Assembly: GCA_964628195.1 (NCBI GenBank)
Contig: CAZVPF010000028.1
Span: 1-37,150, forward strand
Length of the DNA: 37,150 nt
Source: CAZVPF01 sp964628195
Lineage (GTDB): Bacteria; Planctomycetota; Phycisphaerae; Sedimentisphaerales; Anaerohalosphaeraceae
Direction of reading: 5' to 3'
Part shown: positions 1 to 7,367 of the stretch, piece by piece
Numbering within the stretch: the first letter of the stretch is position 1
Layout: each line of letters opens with the position of its first letter
Notes under the pieces: generated by a model
The model's database searches: none
What the model was told of the DNA's origin: nothing
The model's input: the letters and a program-made list of their open reading frames with translations, nothing else
Program-made: the position numbers and the translations under genes

Positions 1-37
1 AAAAGCAAGATAAGGATAAACACCGGCAATATAGACA

Positions 38-66
38 TTGCAGAAAATCATCGGTACAGTTAGAAT
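38..66 (+). promoter_or_regulatory. possible sigma70 promoter for nfnAB
   Basis: A TTGCAG element (38-43) and TAGAAT (61-66) are separated by 17 bp. The -10 matches consensus at 5 of 6 positions and the -35 at only 3 of 6. A start near 73 would leave a leader of about 50 nt before nfnA. This is inferred from sequence only. Confidence 0.35.
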
Positions 67-123
67 ACCAGTTTTATCGACAACAATTATCAAGAAATTA
101 TGTCCTGATTTGCGATTTTTATC

Positions 124-984
124 ATGGGTTACAAAATTTTATCCAAACAGCAGTTATCGGAAAACGTCTTCACGATGGACGTCGAGGCACCGCTCGTCGC
201 AAAGGCGCGCAAGCCCGGCCAGTTCGTAATCGTGGGCGTAAACAACGAATACGGTGAGCGCATCCCTCTAACCATCGCCGGCGCGGACCCCGAAAAGGGC
301 AGCATCCGCCTTATTTACCAGCGGGTCGGCAAAACCACCGCCGAGATGGCCGACCTCGACGTAGGCCAGGAAATGGACCACGTAGCAGGGCCCCTCGGAA
401 CCCCGACCCACATCGAAAAACTCGGAACCGTCGTCTGCGTAGGCGGCGGAATCGGAGCAGCCCCGCTTTTGCCCATCGCAAAGGCAATGAAAGACGCAGG
501 AAACACGATTATCAGCATCATAGGCGCACGCTCAAAAGACCTTATAATCCTCGAAGAAGACTTCAAGGCCATTTCCGACGAGATGATAATTACAACAGAC
601 GACGGCTCATACGGCCGAAAGGCGCTTGTAACAGAGCCCCTCAGGGAAATATGTTCAAAACAGCCCGGGCCCGACCTCTGCGTATCGATCGGACCGTCAA
701 TAATGATGAAATTCTGCTGCGCCACAACCAAAGAATTTGACATCCCAACCGTCGTTTCACTAAACACCATAATGGTCGACGGCACAGGAATGTGCGGAGG
801 CTGCCGCGTCGAAGTCGGCGGCCAGACAAAATTCGTCTGCGTAGACGGCCCCGAATTCGATGGCCACCAGGTCGACTTCGACCAGATGATCAGAAGAATG
901 AGCGCCTATAAGGACCAGGAAACCCGAGCACACGACGAATACAAAAAACACCGCTGCAAAATCGGACTCGACAAAAAAAGCTAA
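124..984 (+). CDS. nfnA: NfnA/SudB-like FAD/NAD-binding [2Fe-2S] subunit
   Basis: This is the small subunit of a bacterial NADH-dependent ferredoxin:NADP+ oxidoreductase or sulfide dehydrogenase-type complex, related to dihydroorotate dehydrogenase electron-transfer subunits. It is cytoplasmic, binds FAD and NAD(H), and relays electrons through a [2Fe-2S] cluster. The 286-residue length is typical. A flavin-binding RIPLTIA motif lies at residues 46-52, a nucleotide-binding GGGIGAAP loop at 107-114, and a C-terminal cluster region has C224, C227 and C239 with D219 upstream. Characterised NfnA proteins use one Asp and three Cys, which this pattern matches. The GTG-started nfnB follows 21 bp later, so the two are almost certainly co-transcribed. 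There is no clear Shine-Dalgarno before the ATG at 124. The exact electron partners (Nfn versus Sud) cannot be settled from sequence. Confidence 0.9.
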   Translation: MGYKILSKQQLSENVFTMDVEAPLVAKARKPGQFVIVGVNNEYGERIPLTIAGADPEKGSIRLIYQRVGKTTAEMADLDVGQEMDHVAGPLGTPTHIEKLGTVVCVGGGIGAAPLLPIAKAMKDAGNTIISIIGARSKDLIILEEDFKAISDEMIITTDDGSYGRKALVTEPLREICSKQPGPDLCVSIGPSIMMKFCCATTKEFDIPTVVSLNTIMVDGTGMCGGCRVEVGGQTKFVCVDGPEFDGHQVDFDQMIRRMSAYKDQETRAHDEYKKHRCKIGLDKKS

Positions 985-1005
985 CCTGTTTCAACGGAGT
1001 ATATA

Positions 1006-2478
1006 GTGAGTAATTCAAAAGAACAAATGCTTAAAGAACTGCTCGAAAAGAAAGAAAAACAAGGCCTAAAGCCAAGCGACCGCTTCAAGATACCCCCGCA
1101 GGACATGCCCGCTCAGGACGCAGGCGAAAGACGCTCAAACATCAGCGAAGTCGCGACCGGCTACACCGAAACACAGGCCCGGCTCGAGGCCCTGCGATGT
1201 CTTCAGTGCAAAAACGCTCCATGCGTCCAGGGCTGCCCCGTACGCATCAGGATAAAGGAATTCGTAACTGCCGTCGCAGACGGAAAGTTCAAACAGGCCG
1301 CTCAGATAATCAAGGAAAACTCACTGCTGCCTGCCGTATGTGGCAGGGTATGCCCCCAGGAAGTGCAGTGCCAGGAAAAATGCACAGTCGGCCTCAAATA
1401 CAAGGACCCGACACAGGCCGTCTCGATAGGCCGGCTCGAACGTTTCGTCGCAGACCTTGACCGCGACAATCCCTCCGTACCCGAAGTCGCTCCGGAAACA
1501 GGCAAAAAAGTCGCCATCATCGGCTCCGGCCCCGGCGGAATCGTCGTTGCCTCAGACGTCCGGCGCGCAGGCCACGCCGTAACGGTCTTCGAGGCCTTCC
1601 ACAAGCCCGGCGGAGTAATGGTCTACGGAATACCGGAGTTCCGACTGCCGAAGCAGATAGTCAAAGAAGAGATAGAAACGCTCGAAAAAATGGGCGTCGA
1701 AATAAAATGCAACTTCATCGTAGGAAGAACACGCACAGTCGAAGAGCTTATGAAAGAGGACGGCTTTGACGCGGTTTATATCGGCGTAGGTGCAGGCCTG
1801 CCTTACTTTATGAACATCGAGGGAGAAAACCTCGTCGGCGTTTACAGCGCAAACGAATACCTAACCCGCGCAAACCTCATGAAGGCATACCAGTTCGGCA
1901 AAGGCGCCGACACACCCATCGCACTGTCCAAAAAGGTCGCCGTAGTTGGCGGCGGAAACGTCGCAATGGACGCCGCAAGAACCGCCCTGCGACTCGGCGC
2001 CGAACAAGTGCATATCATATACCGCCGAAGCGAAAAGGAAATGCCCGCACGTATCGAAGAAGTGCACCACGCAAAGGAAGAGGGCGTAATTTTCAACAAC
2101 CTCCGCAACCCCAAGCGAATCCTCGGTAACGACGACGGCAAGGTCTGCGGCGTGGAGCTGCTCAAGTACGAACTCGGCGAACCAGACGCGTCAGGCAGGC
2201 GAAGGCCCGTCCCGATCGAAGGAAGCGAATACACCGTCGACCTCGACACCGTAATCATCGCCATCGGAAACGGTGCCAACCCCCTGATCCAGCAGACAAC
2301 ACCCGGCCTCGAGTTCAACAAGTGGGGCAACATCGTCGTTGACGATACCTGTAAAACCTCGCTCCAGGGCGTCTACGCAGGCGGCGATATCGTACTCGGT
2401 GCCGCAACCGTAATCCTCGCGATGGGTCAGGGCAGGGTCGCCGCCGCCGCGATAAATGATTATCTTGCAAATATGTAG
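1006..2478 (+). CDS. nfnB: NfnB / glutamate synthase small-subunit-like FAD oxidoreductase
   Basis: This is the large partner of the preceding NfnA-like protein, from the family often labelled NADPH-dependent glutamate synthase (GltA). Two ferredoxin-like cysteine clusters lie at C65/C68/C73/C77 and C112/C116/C122/C126 and should bind [4Fe-4S] centres. A FAD-binding GSGPGG motif is at residues 173-178, and a second Rossmann fold (VVGGGNVAMDAART) for NADPH sits at about 310-330. The length of 490 aa is usual for the family. The start is a GTG at 1006 with an ACGGAGT ribosome site 5 nt upstream. No glutamate synthase large subunit is nearby, and pairing with NfnA favours a transhydrogenase role: electron-bifurcating exchange between NADPH, NADH and ferredoxin. 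That assignment is inference from family and context. Confidence 0.9.
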   Translation: MSNSKEQMLKELLEKKEKQGLKPSDRFKIPPQDMPAQDAGERRSNISEVATGYTETQARLEALRCLQCKNAPCVQGCPVRIRIKEFVTAVADGKFKQAAQIIKENSLLPAVCGRVCPQEVQCQEKCTVGLKYKDPTQAVSIGRLERFVADLDRDNPSVPEVAPETGKKVAIIGSGPGGIVVASDVRRAGHAVTVFEAFHKPGGVMVYGIPEFRLPKQIVKEEIETLEKMGVEIKCNFIVGRTRTVEELMKEDGFDAVYIGVGAGLPYFMNIEGENLVGVYSANEYLTRANLMKAYQFGKGADTPIALSKKVAVVGGGNVAMDAARTALRLGAEQVHIIYRRSEKEMPARIEEVHHAKEEGVIFNNLRNPKRILGNDDGKVCGVELLKYELGEPDASGRRRPVPIEGSEYTVDLDTVIIAIGNGANPLIQQTTPGLEFNKWGNIVVDDTCKTSLQGVYAGGDIVLGAATVILAMGQGRVAAAAINDYLANM

Positions 2479-2493
2479 CCTTTGCGTTATGCT
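2465..2493 (+). promoter_or_regulatory. possible internal promoter giving a leaderless rluB transcript
   Basis: TTGCAA (2465-2470) and TATGCT (2488-2493) are spaced by 17 bp and overlap the end of nfnB. Transcription would begin at about 2500, almost exactly at the rluB ATG (2502), which has no Shine-Dalgarno. Each hexamer matches consensus at 4 of 6 positions, so this is only suggestive. Confidence 0.3.
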
Positions 2494-2501
2494 GTCCGGT
2501 T

Positions 2502-3335
2502 ATGAAAAAAAACAACAGGTCAGCTAATAAAAAACAGGCAAAAACCACTCGCCGAAAAGCCTCCCGACCGGGCAGCGGCAGGGGCAAACACCCTATACAC
2601 GCCGCACCCAAAATCGCAGGCAGGCAAAGGCTCCAGAAAATATTGGCAGCCGCAGGTATCGGCTCAAGAAGAGCATGCGAGGAATTAATAGAGCTCGGAC
2701 AGGTACGGGTCAACGGCAAAGTCGTCGACGAACTGCCCGCCTTCGCCGACCCCGAAATCGACGAAATACTCGTAAACGGCAAACCCGTAAAACCCGCCGC
2801 CAAAGAATACTACCTGCTCAACAAACCCAAAGGATATATTTGCACAAACAGCGACCCCTTCGGGCGAAAAAAAGCCATAGACCTTATACCCTCGACCTCC
2901 AGGGTATTCTGCGTAGGCAGGCTCGACGCGGACTCGACCGGCGCGATAATAGTAACAAACGACTCAAACTTTGCCAACAAGCTTACCCACCCCAGCTTCG
3001 AGATTCCAAAGACCTACCGAGTGCATATCCAGGGCAGAATAGAAGGACCCGAAATCGAAAAACTCAAAAAAGGCGTCTGGCTCTCGGAAGGAAGAACAGG
3101 CAGAGCTGCCGTCAAAGTCCTCAAACGCTCACCGAGAGAAACAACCCTCAGCATAACCATAACACAGGGCATGAACCGCCAGGTAAGACGCTCACTCGCG
3201 AAACTGGGCTACAAGGTAAAATCTCTGACAAGGGTCTCGATCGGAGACCTTGAACTCCGCGGACTCGGCGCGGGAAAATTCAAAAAACTCTCCGAACCGC
3301 AGATAAAAAAACTGACCCTCCGACCGGGAACATAA
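2502..3335 (+). CDS. rluB: RluB/RsuA-family rRNA pseudouridine synthase
   Basis: This enzyme isomerises a specific uridine to pseudouridine in ribosomal RNA, most likely 23S rRNA. An S4 RNA-binding domain spans about residues 43-75 (RLQKILAAAGIGSRRACEEL). The family motif LNKPKGY follows at 106-112, and the catalytic GRLD with Asp142 leads into DSTGAIIVTND. The protein ends in a conserved basic region containing GMNRQVRRSLAKLGY. The first 40 residues form a Lys/Arg-rich, disordered-looking extension, common in this family. The gene begins 23 bp after nfnB and is either co-transcribed or uses the weak promoter overlapping the nfnB end. RluB is preferred over RsuA, RluE and RluF by length and S4 arrangement, but the modified base is not proven. 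Confidence 0.88.
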   Translation: MKKNNRSANKKQAKTTRRKASRPGSGRGKHPIHAAPKIAGRQRLQKILAAAGIGSRRACEELIELGQVRVNGKVVDELPAFADPEIDEILVNGKPVKPAAKEYYLLNKPKGYICTNSDPFGRKKAIDLIPSTSRVFCVGRLDADSTGAIIVTNDSNFANKLTHPSFEIPKTYRVHIQGRIEGPEIEKLKKGVWLSEGRTGRAAVKVLKRSPRETTLSITITQGMNRQVRRSLAKLGYKVKSLTRVSIGDLELRGLGAGKFKKLSEPQIKKLTLRPGT

Positions 3336-3448
3336 AAACTTCAGCCTTGTATTGGGTTAAGGTACGGACAACCCTGCCCAGGTCAATTAAGAATCCATAC
3401 AAATAGTTATTAAAGACAATATTTCTGTATACTTGAATCTTCCAAGGC

Positions 3449-5137
3449 TTACGGTCTGTTATTGCCCCCTGTAAATTCCTCTTCTAATTTATTCGCAGCG
3501 ATTGTTTCCTGCGGCGGCTCTATTACGTGCCAGTCGGGTGTTGTTTTTCCCGGACCCGGCCAGGGCGTCGAGCAGTTGTGACAACGATCCATGTCCGCTC
3601 GGCCGAGCCTGCCGCAGTTGACACAGGTTACCATGTTGTACGCCGGGCGTGTTATGTGGTAAGTGATCAGTGCCGGGATGCCGAACAGGACCGCGGTTAT
3701 TCGCCAAAACCAACGGGCGGATTTGGACAGACCCGTGCGGGATGCGTTTTTGCCGATCGCGCGGGCGCAGAACAGGCCGATGACAAGCGAGGGGGAGATG
3801 ACGAAAAATACAAGCAGGGCTTTGAAGAACTTGGCGTCGCTGTAGTTCAAGTTGCGGACAAGCCATGCGGCGGTTGACGTCGGCTGGATGAACATTGCGC
3901 GCCACGCCGGCCCAGCGGCGATATCGTCAGCGGTGAAGATGGTTATGACATTGAAGATGAAGGGATTAAGGTTCTCAAAGACAGTGCGGAAAGTTACCAA
4001 TGCCGGGCCGCCGGGAAAGGTCACTGAGTTGGGCGTGTCGAAGTCAAAGTCGCGGTTGTATGTTACCCAGGGGCGATGCTGGTTGCCGTTTTTATCATAT
4101 TTCGCGACTACAAGCCTTGTCGCGTCTCGTGTTACAGCCGCTGCGACCAGGCCGCGGTAATCGTAGCCGTTTTCTGTTCTTTTGGAATATGCTCGGATAC
4201 TGTATCCGGTGACATCAGCCGGGGCCGCGTTTATTACATTACCGCCCTGGTATGTTACGAGATGACCGAGCAGACCCTTTGACTCTAAGGTTTGATGGTC
4301 GAACATTTCAATCTGCCCGTCCTCGTAGAGAACGACAATGTCTTTCAAAAAGGGCTCTATGTTGTCGGGGATTTTAACAAGGTCATCAGGCTTTTTCATA
4401 CTTGGATGCGCTTTATTATATTGTTCAGGTGAGGCTTTGGCATAAGCACTGTTCCACCATTGAAAGATTTTGCTGTCTCTGACGTCCCAGACCGAATCGA
4501 AGCCGATAATTTCTTTTTCGAGGGGCAGGCTCTGTTTGACGGTTTTGTTAAATACATCTATATGGTACAGCTTTTTCGTTTGTCGGTCATAGGCTGAGAT
4601 TGTTTTGCCGAATTTGTTTACATACACCTCTACCTCGGCGAACCTGCTGATAGACTTGTCAAGCTTTGAGGACACGCCATCTGGCCCTGCGTAAAACCGG
4701 GGCTCGAAATGCCATGTTTCCAGGCTTGTCCTTTTGCTTTTGAGCTTGTAACCGAATACAAAGACTTTTTGGTCCATGTCATAATAATAATACAAATCTT
4801 CTATCGTGCCTTGATGGCATTTTTGTGTTATATTTCGGAGGCGGTAGTTTTCGGAGACAACCTGCATGAAATAATCAGGCAGGCCGAGGCTTAAACCTGC
4901 CGACTCGGAGAGATTTGCCCTGACAATAATGCTGCTTTTTTGATAAGCGTTTGGTTCGTTGTCTATTTCCGGTATGAAACCGGTTGGGCTTATGGTTCTG
5001 CTATTTCCGGCGAATTCTTCATTAAGAGACAACATAATCATGCTGCTTATTGTTCTCGGCCAGAATGTTATTATGCCGAACGCGATAAGGGTTATGAACA
5101 TTACGGCTATGATGTTTATTTTTGAGTGATTTTTCAT
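3449..5137 (-). CDS. uncharacterised membrane protein with C-terminal zinc ribbon, ABC-associated
   Basis: I do not recognise a named family. The 562-residue protein has one N-terminal membrane segment (about 10-32), a large extracytoplasmic region of about 400 residues, then two membrane helices at about 437-460 and 477-497. A short tail follows with a CxxC-x10-CxxC zinc ribbon (residues 505-522) that should lie in the cytoplasm if the helices are as drawn. The extracytoplasmic part contains repeating beta-strand-like segments, including YDKNGNQHRPW and RTVFENLNPFIF, and may be a propeller or sandwich. It is the last gene of a GntR-ABC ATPase-permease cassette, 12 bp after the permease, with an AAGGAA ribosome site. 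It is likely a partner or substrate sensor of that transporter; this is inferred only from position. Confidence 0.8.
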   Translation of the reverse strand: MKNHSKINIIAVMFITLIAFGIITFWPRTISSMIMLSLNEEFAGNSRTISPTGFIPEIDNEPNAYQKSSIIVRANLSESAGLSLGLPDYFMQVVSENYRLRNITQKCHQGTIEDLYYYYDMDQKVFVFGYKLKSKRTSLETWHFEPRFYAGPDGVSSKLDKSISRFAEVEVYVNKFGKTISAYDRQTKKLYHIDVFNKTVKQSLPLEKEIIGFDSVWDVRDSKIFQWWNSAYAKASPEQYNKAHPSMKKPDDLVKIPDNIEPFLKDIVVLYEDGQIEMFDHQTLESKGLLGHLVTYQGGNVINAAPADVTGYSIRAYSKRTENGYDYRGLVAAAVTRDATRLVVAKYDKNGNQHRPWVTYNRDFDFDTPNSVTFPGGPALVTFRTVFENLNPFIFNVITIFTADDIAAGPAWRAMFIQPTSTAAWLVRNLNYSDAKFFKALLVFFVISPSLVIGLFCARAIGKNASRTGLSKSARWFWRITAVLFGIPALITYHITRPAYNMVTCVNCGRLGRADMDRCHNCSTPWPGPGKTTPDWHVIEPPQETIAANKLEEEFTGGNNRP

Positions 5138-5149
5138 TTTAATATTCCT

Positions 5150-5788
5150 TTACAGGGGCATAGTTTTGAAACGGTTCCATGCTGAGTATAAAAAGCCGGC
5201 GGTGAAGAGTATGGTTAGCGTCTGCATCTCCGGGCCGAACCCTTTGATAAATATCATTGTTGTAAGAAGAACCCCTACGAAAAGGCTGATCAACGCCGAG
5301 CGTTTTTTGCCTTCCATGAGCCCGCAGTTGAGGGCTATTGCGTAGATCGCGAAGCCTGCAAGCGTTAAGGTAGTGTAAATACCGTTAAGTCCGTAATCAA
5401 CTGTCGAGATGGTAAAAGCCATACTTCTAATTATAAAGTTAAAAATGAAATTTAATGTTGTCATAATTATAAACACTGCCGCAAGGCCTGTTATAACTTT
5501 GCTAAGGAACAGCCTGCCCCGGTTTGTGGGGTGTGTGATTATAAATGCAGGAGCCTTTCGGTTGAGGTCCATATACATCTGTGCCCAGCCGAACGCCTTG
5601 AACAGTAAAAACGCAATAATTATTAACAGTATGTATAATACTGACATTGTGTCTGCGAAGCGGCGGTTATTCGACAATGAACCGGTTAAAAAAAGGGCAA
5701 AAACTCCCGTATATATAACTGCTGGCAGAAGCATAAGCAGGATATATATGTAATTGTCTTCGATCTCTCTTTTAATGAGCGTCCACAT
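5150..5788 (-). CDS. ABC-2 type transporter permease
   Basis: This 212-residue, strongly hydrophobic protein has about six predicted membrane helices, for example near residues 15-35, 50-70 and 92-115. It lacks a nucleotide-binding domain and sits 14 bp downstream of an ABC ATPase gene, so it should be the membrane subunit. The N-terminal MWTLIKREI resembles the short cytosolic helix that begins many ABC-2 permeases. AAGGAC precedes the ATG. The substrate cannot be deduced. Related GntR-linked cassettes in Firmicutes (YtrABCDEF, BcrAB-like) respond to cell-envelope antibiotics, but that is family knowledge rather than evidence for this gene. Confidence 0.82.
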   Translation of the reverse strand: MWTLIKREIEDNYIYILLMLLPAVIYTGVFALFLTGSLSNNRRFADTMSVLYILLIIIAFLLFKAFGWAQMYMDLNRKAPAFIITHPTNRGRLFLSKVITGLAAVFIIMTTLNFIFNFIIRSMAFTISTVDYGLNGIYTTLTLAGFAIYAIALNCGLMEGKKRSALISLFVGVLLTTMIFIKGFGPEMQTLTILFTAGFLYSAWNRFKTMPL

Positions 5789-5802
5789 TTTTTGTCCTTT
5801 CG

Positions 5803-6708
5803 TTATTGTGCCCCGACCGGTTCGGTCTCACCGTCCGTGCATTCTATGAATATGTCCTCGAGTGTCATTGGTATTTCGTCTATAGATTCGGGTGCGAAGA
5901 CTTCGAGCATCGCGTGTTTTCTCTCGTTCCAGTTCGCGGCGGTTATTGTCATTTCACGGCCCAGGCTCCGGGTCCGGACCAGTTCTTTTATGTGCAACTC
6001 GGCTGGAGCCTGTTCGGGGAAGATCACCCGGAATTTTTTGATGCGTGTTTTGAGTGTTTCGAGGTCGCAGTCCACCAGCAGCCGGCCGCCGACGACAATG
6101 CCTATACGGTCGGCGATGCGTTCGACATCGCTCAGGATGTGGGAACTGAAAAGTATCGTCCGGCCCTGTTTCTGGATTACCTCGATGGCAAGCTCGAGAA
6201 AATGACGGCGGGCAACGGTGTCCAGGCCGAGCGTGGGGTCGTCGAGTATGAGCAGCTCCGGCTCGGTCGCCATTGCCAGCGAAAGGTTAAGCTGGGCCCG
6301 CATGCCGGTTGAAAGCTGTTTTACTTTGCGGTCGGTGGGCAGGTTGAATTTTTTTATAAGAGCGTCGAATACTTCGCGGTTCCAGTTGCGGGACAGGTCC
6401 TTGCACAGCGCGATAAGCCTTGTTACGCGGTAGTTCTGGATGAGGTTGTGCCCTTCTGCGACGTAGCCTATGCGTCCCTTTACAGCCGGGGTCAGTCGGT
6501 CGCTGGGGATGTTGAAGATGCTCGAGGTCCCGCGGGTGGGCAGGTCCAGGCCGAGCAGCAGGCGGATCAGCGTAGTTTTGCCCACGCCGTTCCTCCCGAG
6601 CAGCCCGTATATACAGCCCTTTGGCACGCTAAGGTCGATGTTGTCGAGAACGCAGCGACCGTCAAAGTATTTGCTTAGCTGGTTGATTTTTATGACTGTC
6701 TCTTCCAT
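5803..6708 (-). CDS. ABC transporter ATP-binding protein, YtrB-like
   Basis: This cytoplasmic ATPase would power the adjacent permease. Walker A is GRNGVGKT (38-45), the signature is LSTGM (132-136), Walker B is LLILDD (152-157) and the switch histidine is H190 in FSSH. The residue after the Walker B Asp, normally the catalytic Glu, is Asp157. The signature is LSTGM rather than LSGGQ, as seen in several ABC-2 exporters. Residues after about 215 form the regulatory C-terminal extension usual in this group. An AAGGAAG ribosome site precedes the ATG. The gene lies 23 bp after the GntR regulator and 14 bp before the permease, so one transcript is likely. Confidence 0.9.
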   Translation of the reverse strand: MEETVIKINQLSKYFDGRCVLDNIDLSVPKGCIYGLLGRNGVGKTTLIRLLLGLDLPTRGTSSIFNIPSDRLTPAVKGRIGYVAEGHNLIQNYRVTRLIALCKDLSRNWNREVFDALIKKFNLPTDRKVKQLSTGMRAQLNLSLAMATEPELLILDDPTLGLDTVARRHFLELAIEVIQKQGRTILFSSHILSDVERIADRIGIVVGGRLLVDCDLETLKTRIKKFRVIFPEQAPAELHIKELVRTRSLGREMTITAANWNERKHAMLEVFAPESIDEIPMTLEDIFIECTDGETEPVGAQ

Positions 6709-6731
6709 TTGCTCTTCCTTTAATGTTCGTT

Positions 6732-7124
6732 TTAGTCGTCGTTCGGCAGGTCGAATCGGGCGAGCTGCTCATCGAACCACTGTCGCAGCCTTTTAGCGTC
6801 TATGGCCATGTGTACGGAGTCGACAATCAGCCGCTCCATCTGCGCGGTAATTATCTCCTTTTTTACGCTCATGTTAAGCCCGCTTGTCGGCGCCGCGACA
6901 AAGGCGCCCGAGCCGGGACGCGTTACTATCACCCCCTGCTGTTCGAGAGTCCTGTAGGCCTTGGCGATGGTGTTGGGGTTTATCACAAGCTGCGATGCCA
7001 GGCTGCGAACCGTGGGCAGCTTTTCGCCGGGTCTTAGCCTGGAAAGTGCTACGTCGCGCTTTACCCGGTCCACAACCTGCTGGTATACCGGGCGGTTTGA
7101 GCCTTGATCAATTTGTATCTGCAT
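6732..7124 (-). CDS. GntR-family transcriptional regulator, YtrA subfamily
   Basis: This is a short (130 aa) DNA-binding repressor-type protein. A GntR winged helix covers residues 11-77, with PVYQQVVDRVKRDV, GEKLPTVRSLASQL and the recognition segment INPNTIAKAYRTLEQQGVI. Only about 50 residues follow, which is the small effector or dimer domain of the YtrA subfamily; larger GntR proteins have 150 or more. It is the first gene of the cassette with the ABC ATPase, permease and zinc-ribbon protein. A perfect 6-bp inverted repeat with a 13-bp spacer overlaps its predicted promoter, which argues for autorepression of the whole operon. The ligand or inducing condition is unknown. Confidence 0.9.
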   Translation of the reverse strand: MQIQIDQGSNRPVYQQVVDRVKRDVALSRLRPGEKLPTVRSLASQLVINPNTIAKAYRTLEQQGVIVTRPGSGAFVAAPTSGLNMSVKKEIITAQMERLIVDSVHMAIDAKRLRQWFDEQLARFDLPNDD

Positions 7125-7149
7125 AATTTAGCCTTTGTTCGGGCCGGTA

Positions 7150-7178
7150 AATATATTGTACTATGACAACTATTACAA
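7150..7178 (-). promoter_or_regulatory. sigma70 promoter of the gntR-ABC operon
   Basis: On the minus strand TTGTAA (7178-7173) and TATATT (7155-7150) are separated by 17 bp, matching consensus at 4 and 5 of 6 positions. A start near 7143 leaves a leader of about 20 nt before the gntR ATG, containing an AAAGG ribosome site. The adjacent operator overlaps both elements. Confidence 0.6.
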
Positions 7179-7179
7179 T
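7155..7179. promoter_or_regulatory. YtrA-type operator: 6-bp inverted repeat with 13-bp spacer
   Basis: ATTGTA (7155-7160) and its exact reverse complement TACAAT (7174-7179) flank 13 bp. The YtrA operator described in Bacillus subtilis has the same 6-13-6 geometry with related arms (AGTGTA/TACACT). The site covers the -35 and part of the -10 of the gntR promoter, so bound regulator would block RNA polymerase. Binding by the adjacent GntR protein is inferred. Confidence 0.6.
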
Positions 7180-7367
7180 TACTACATTCTTCGGCTGATG
7201 TCAATAATTTTTTTAATTTTTTTTCCCGGGACAGGCAAAAAGGTGATATTTTTACGCATAGTCCCGTAATAAGTGGAGATTTTGTGAATTTTCAGGAGAT
7301 GCACGTTAGCGCGCAGAAAGAAATCTCTTTTGATAGTCTCGCTTTCGCCGTGGACATTAAAAGCCTC

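Noticed and set aside
3336..3448. Terminator in the convergent gap after rluB
   Set aside because: A GGGTT/AACCC hairpin exists but no T-run follows on either strand; the AGCCTTG/CAAGGCT pair is about 90 bp apart. Nothing convincing is present.
7225..7266. CCCGGGAC and GTCCCG inverted repeat as a terminator of the exported protein gene
   Set aside because: The loop is 28 nt and the minus-strand sequence after the stem continues with GG and A-runs rather than T, so it is not an intrinsic terminator.
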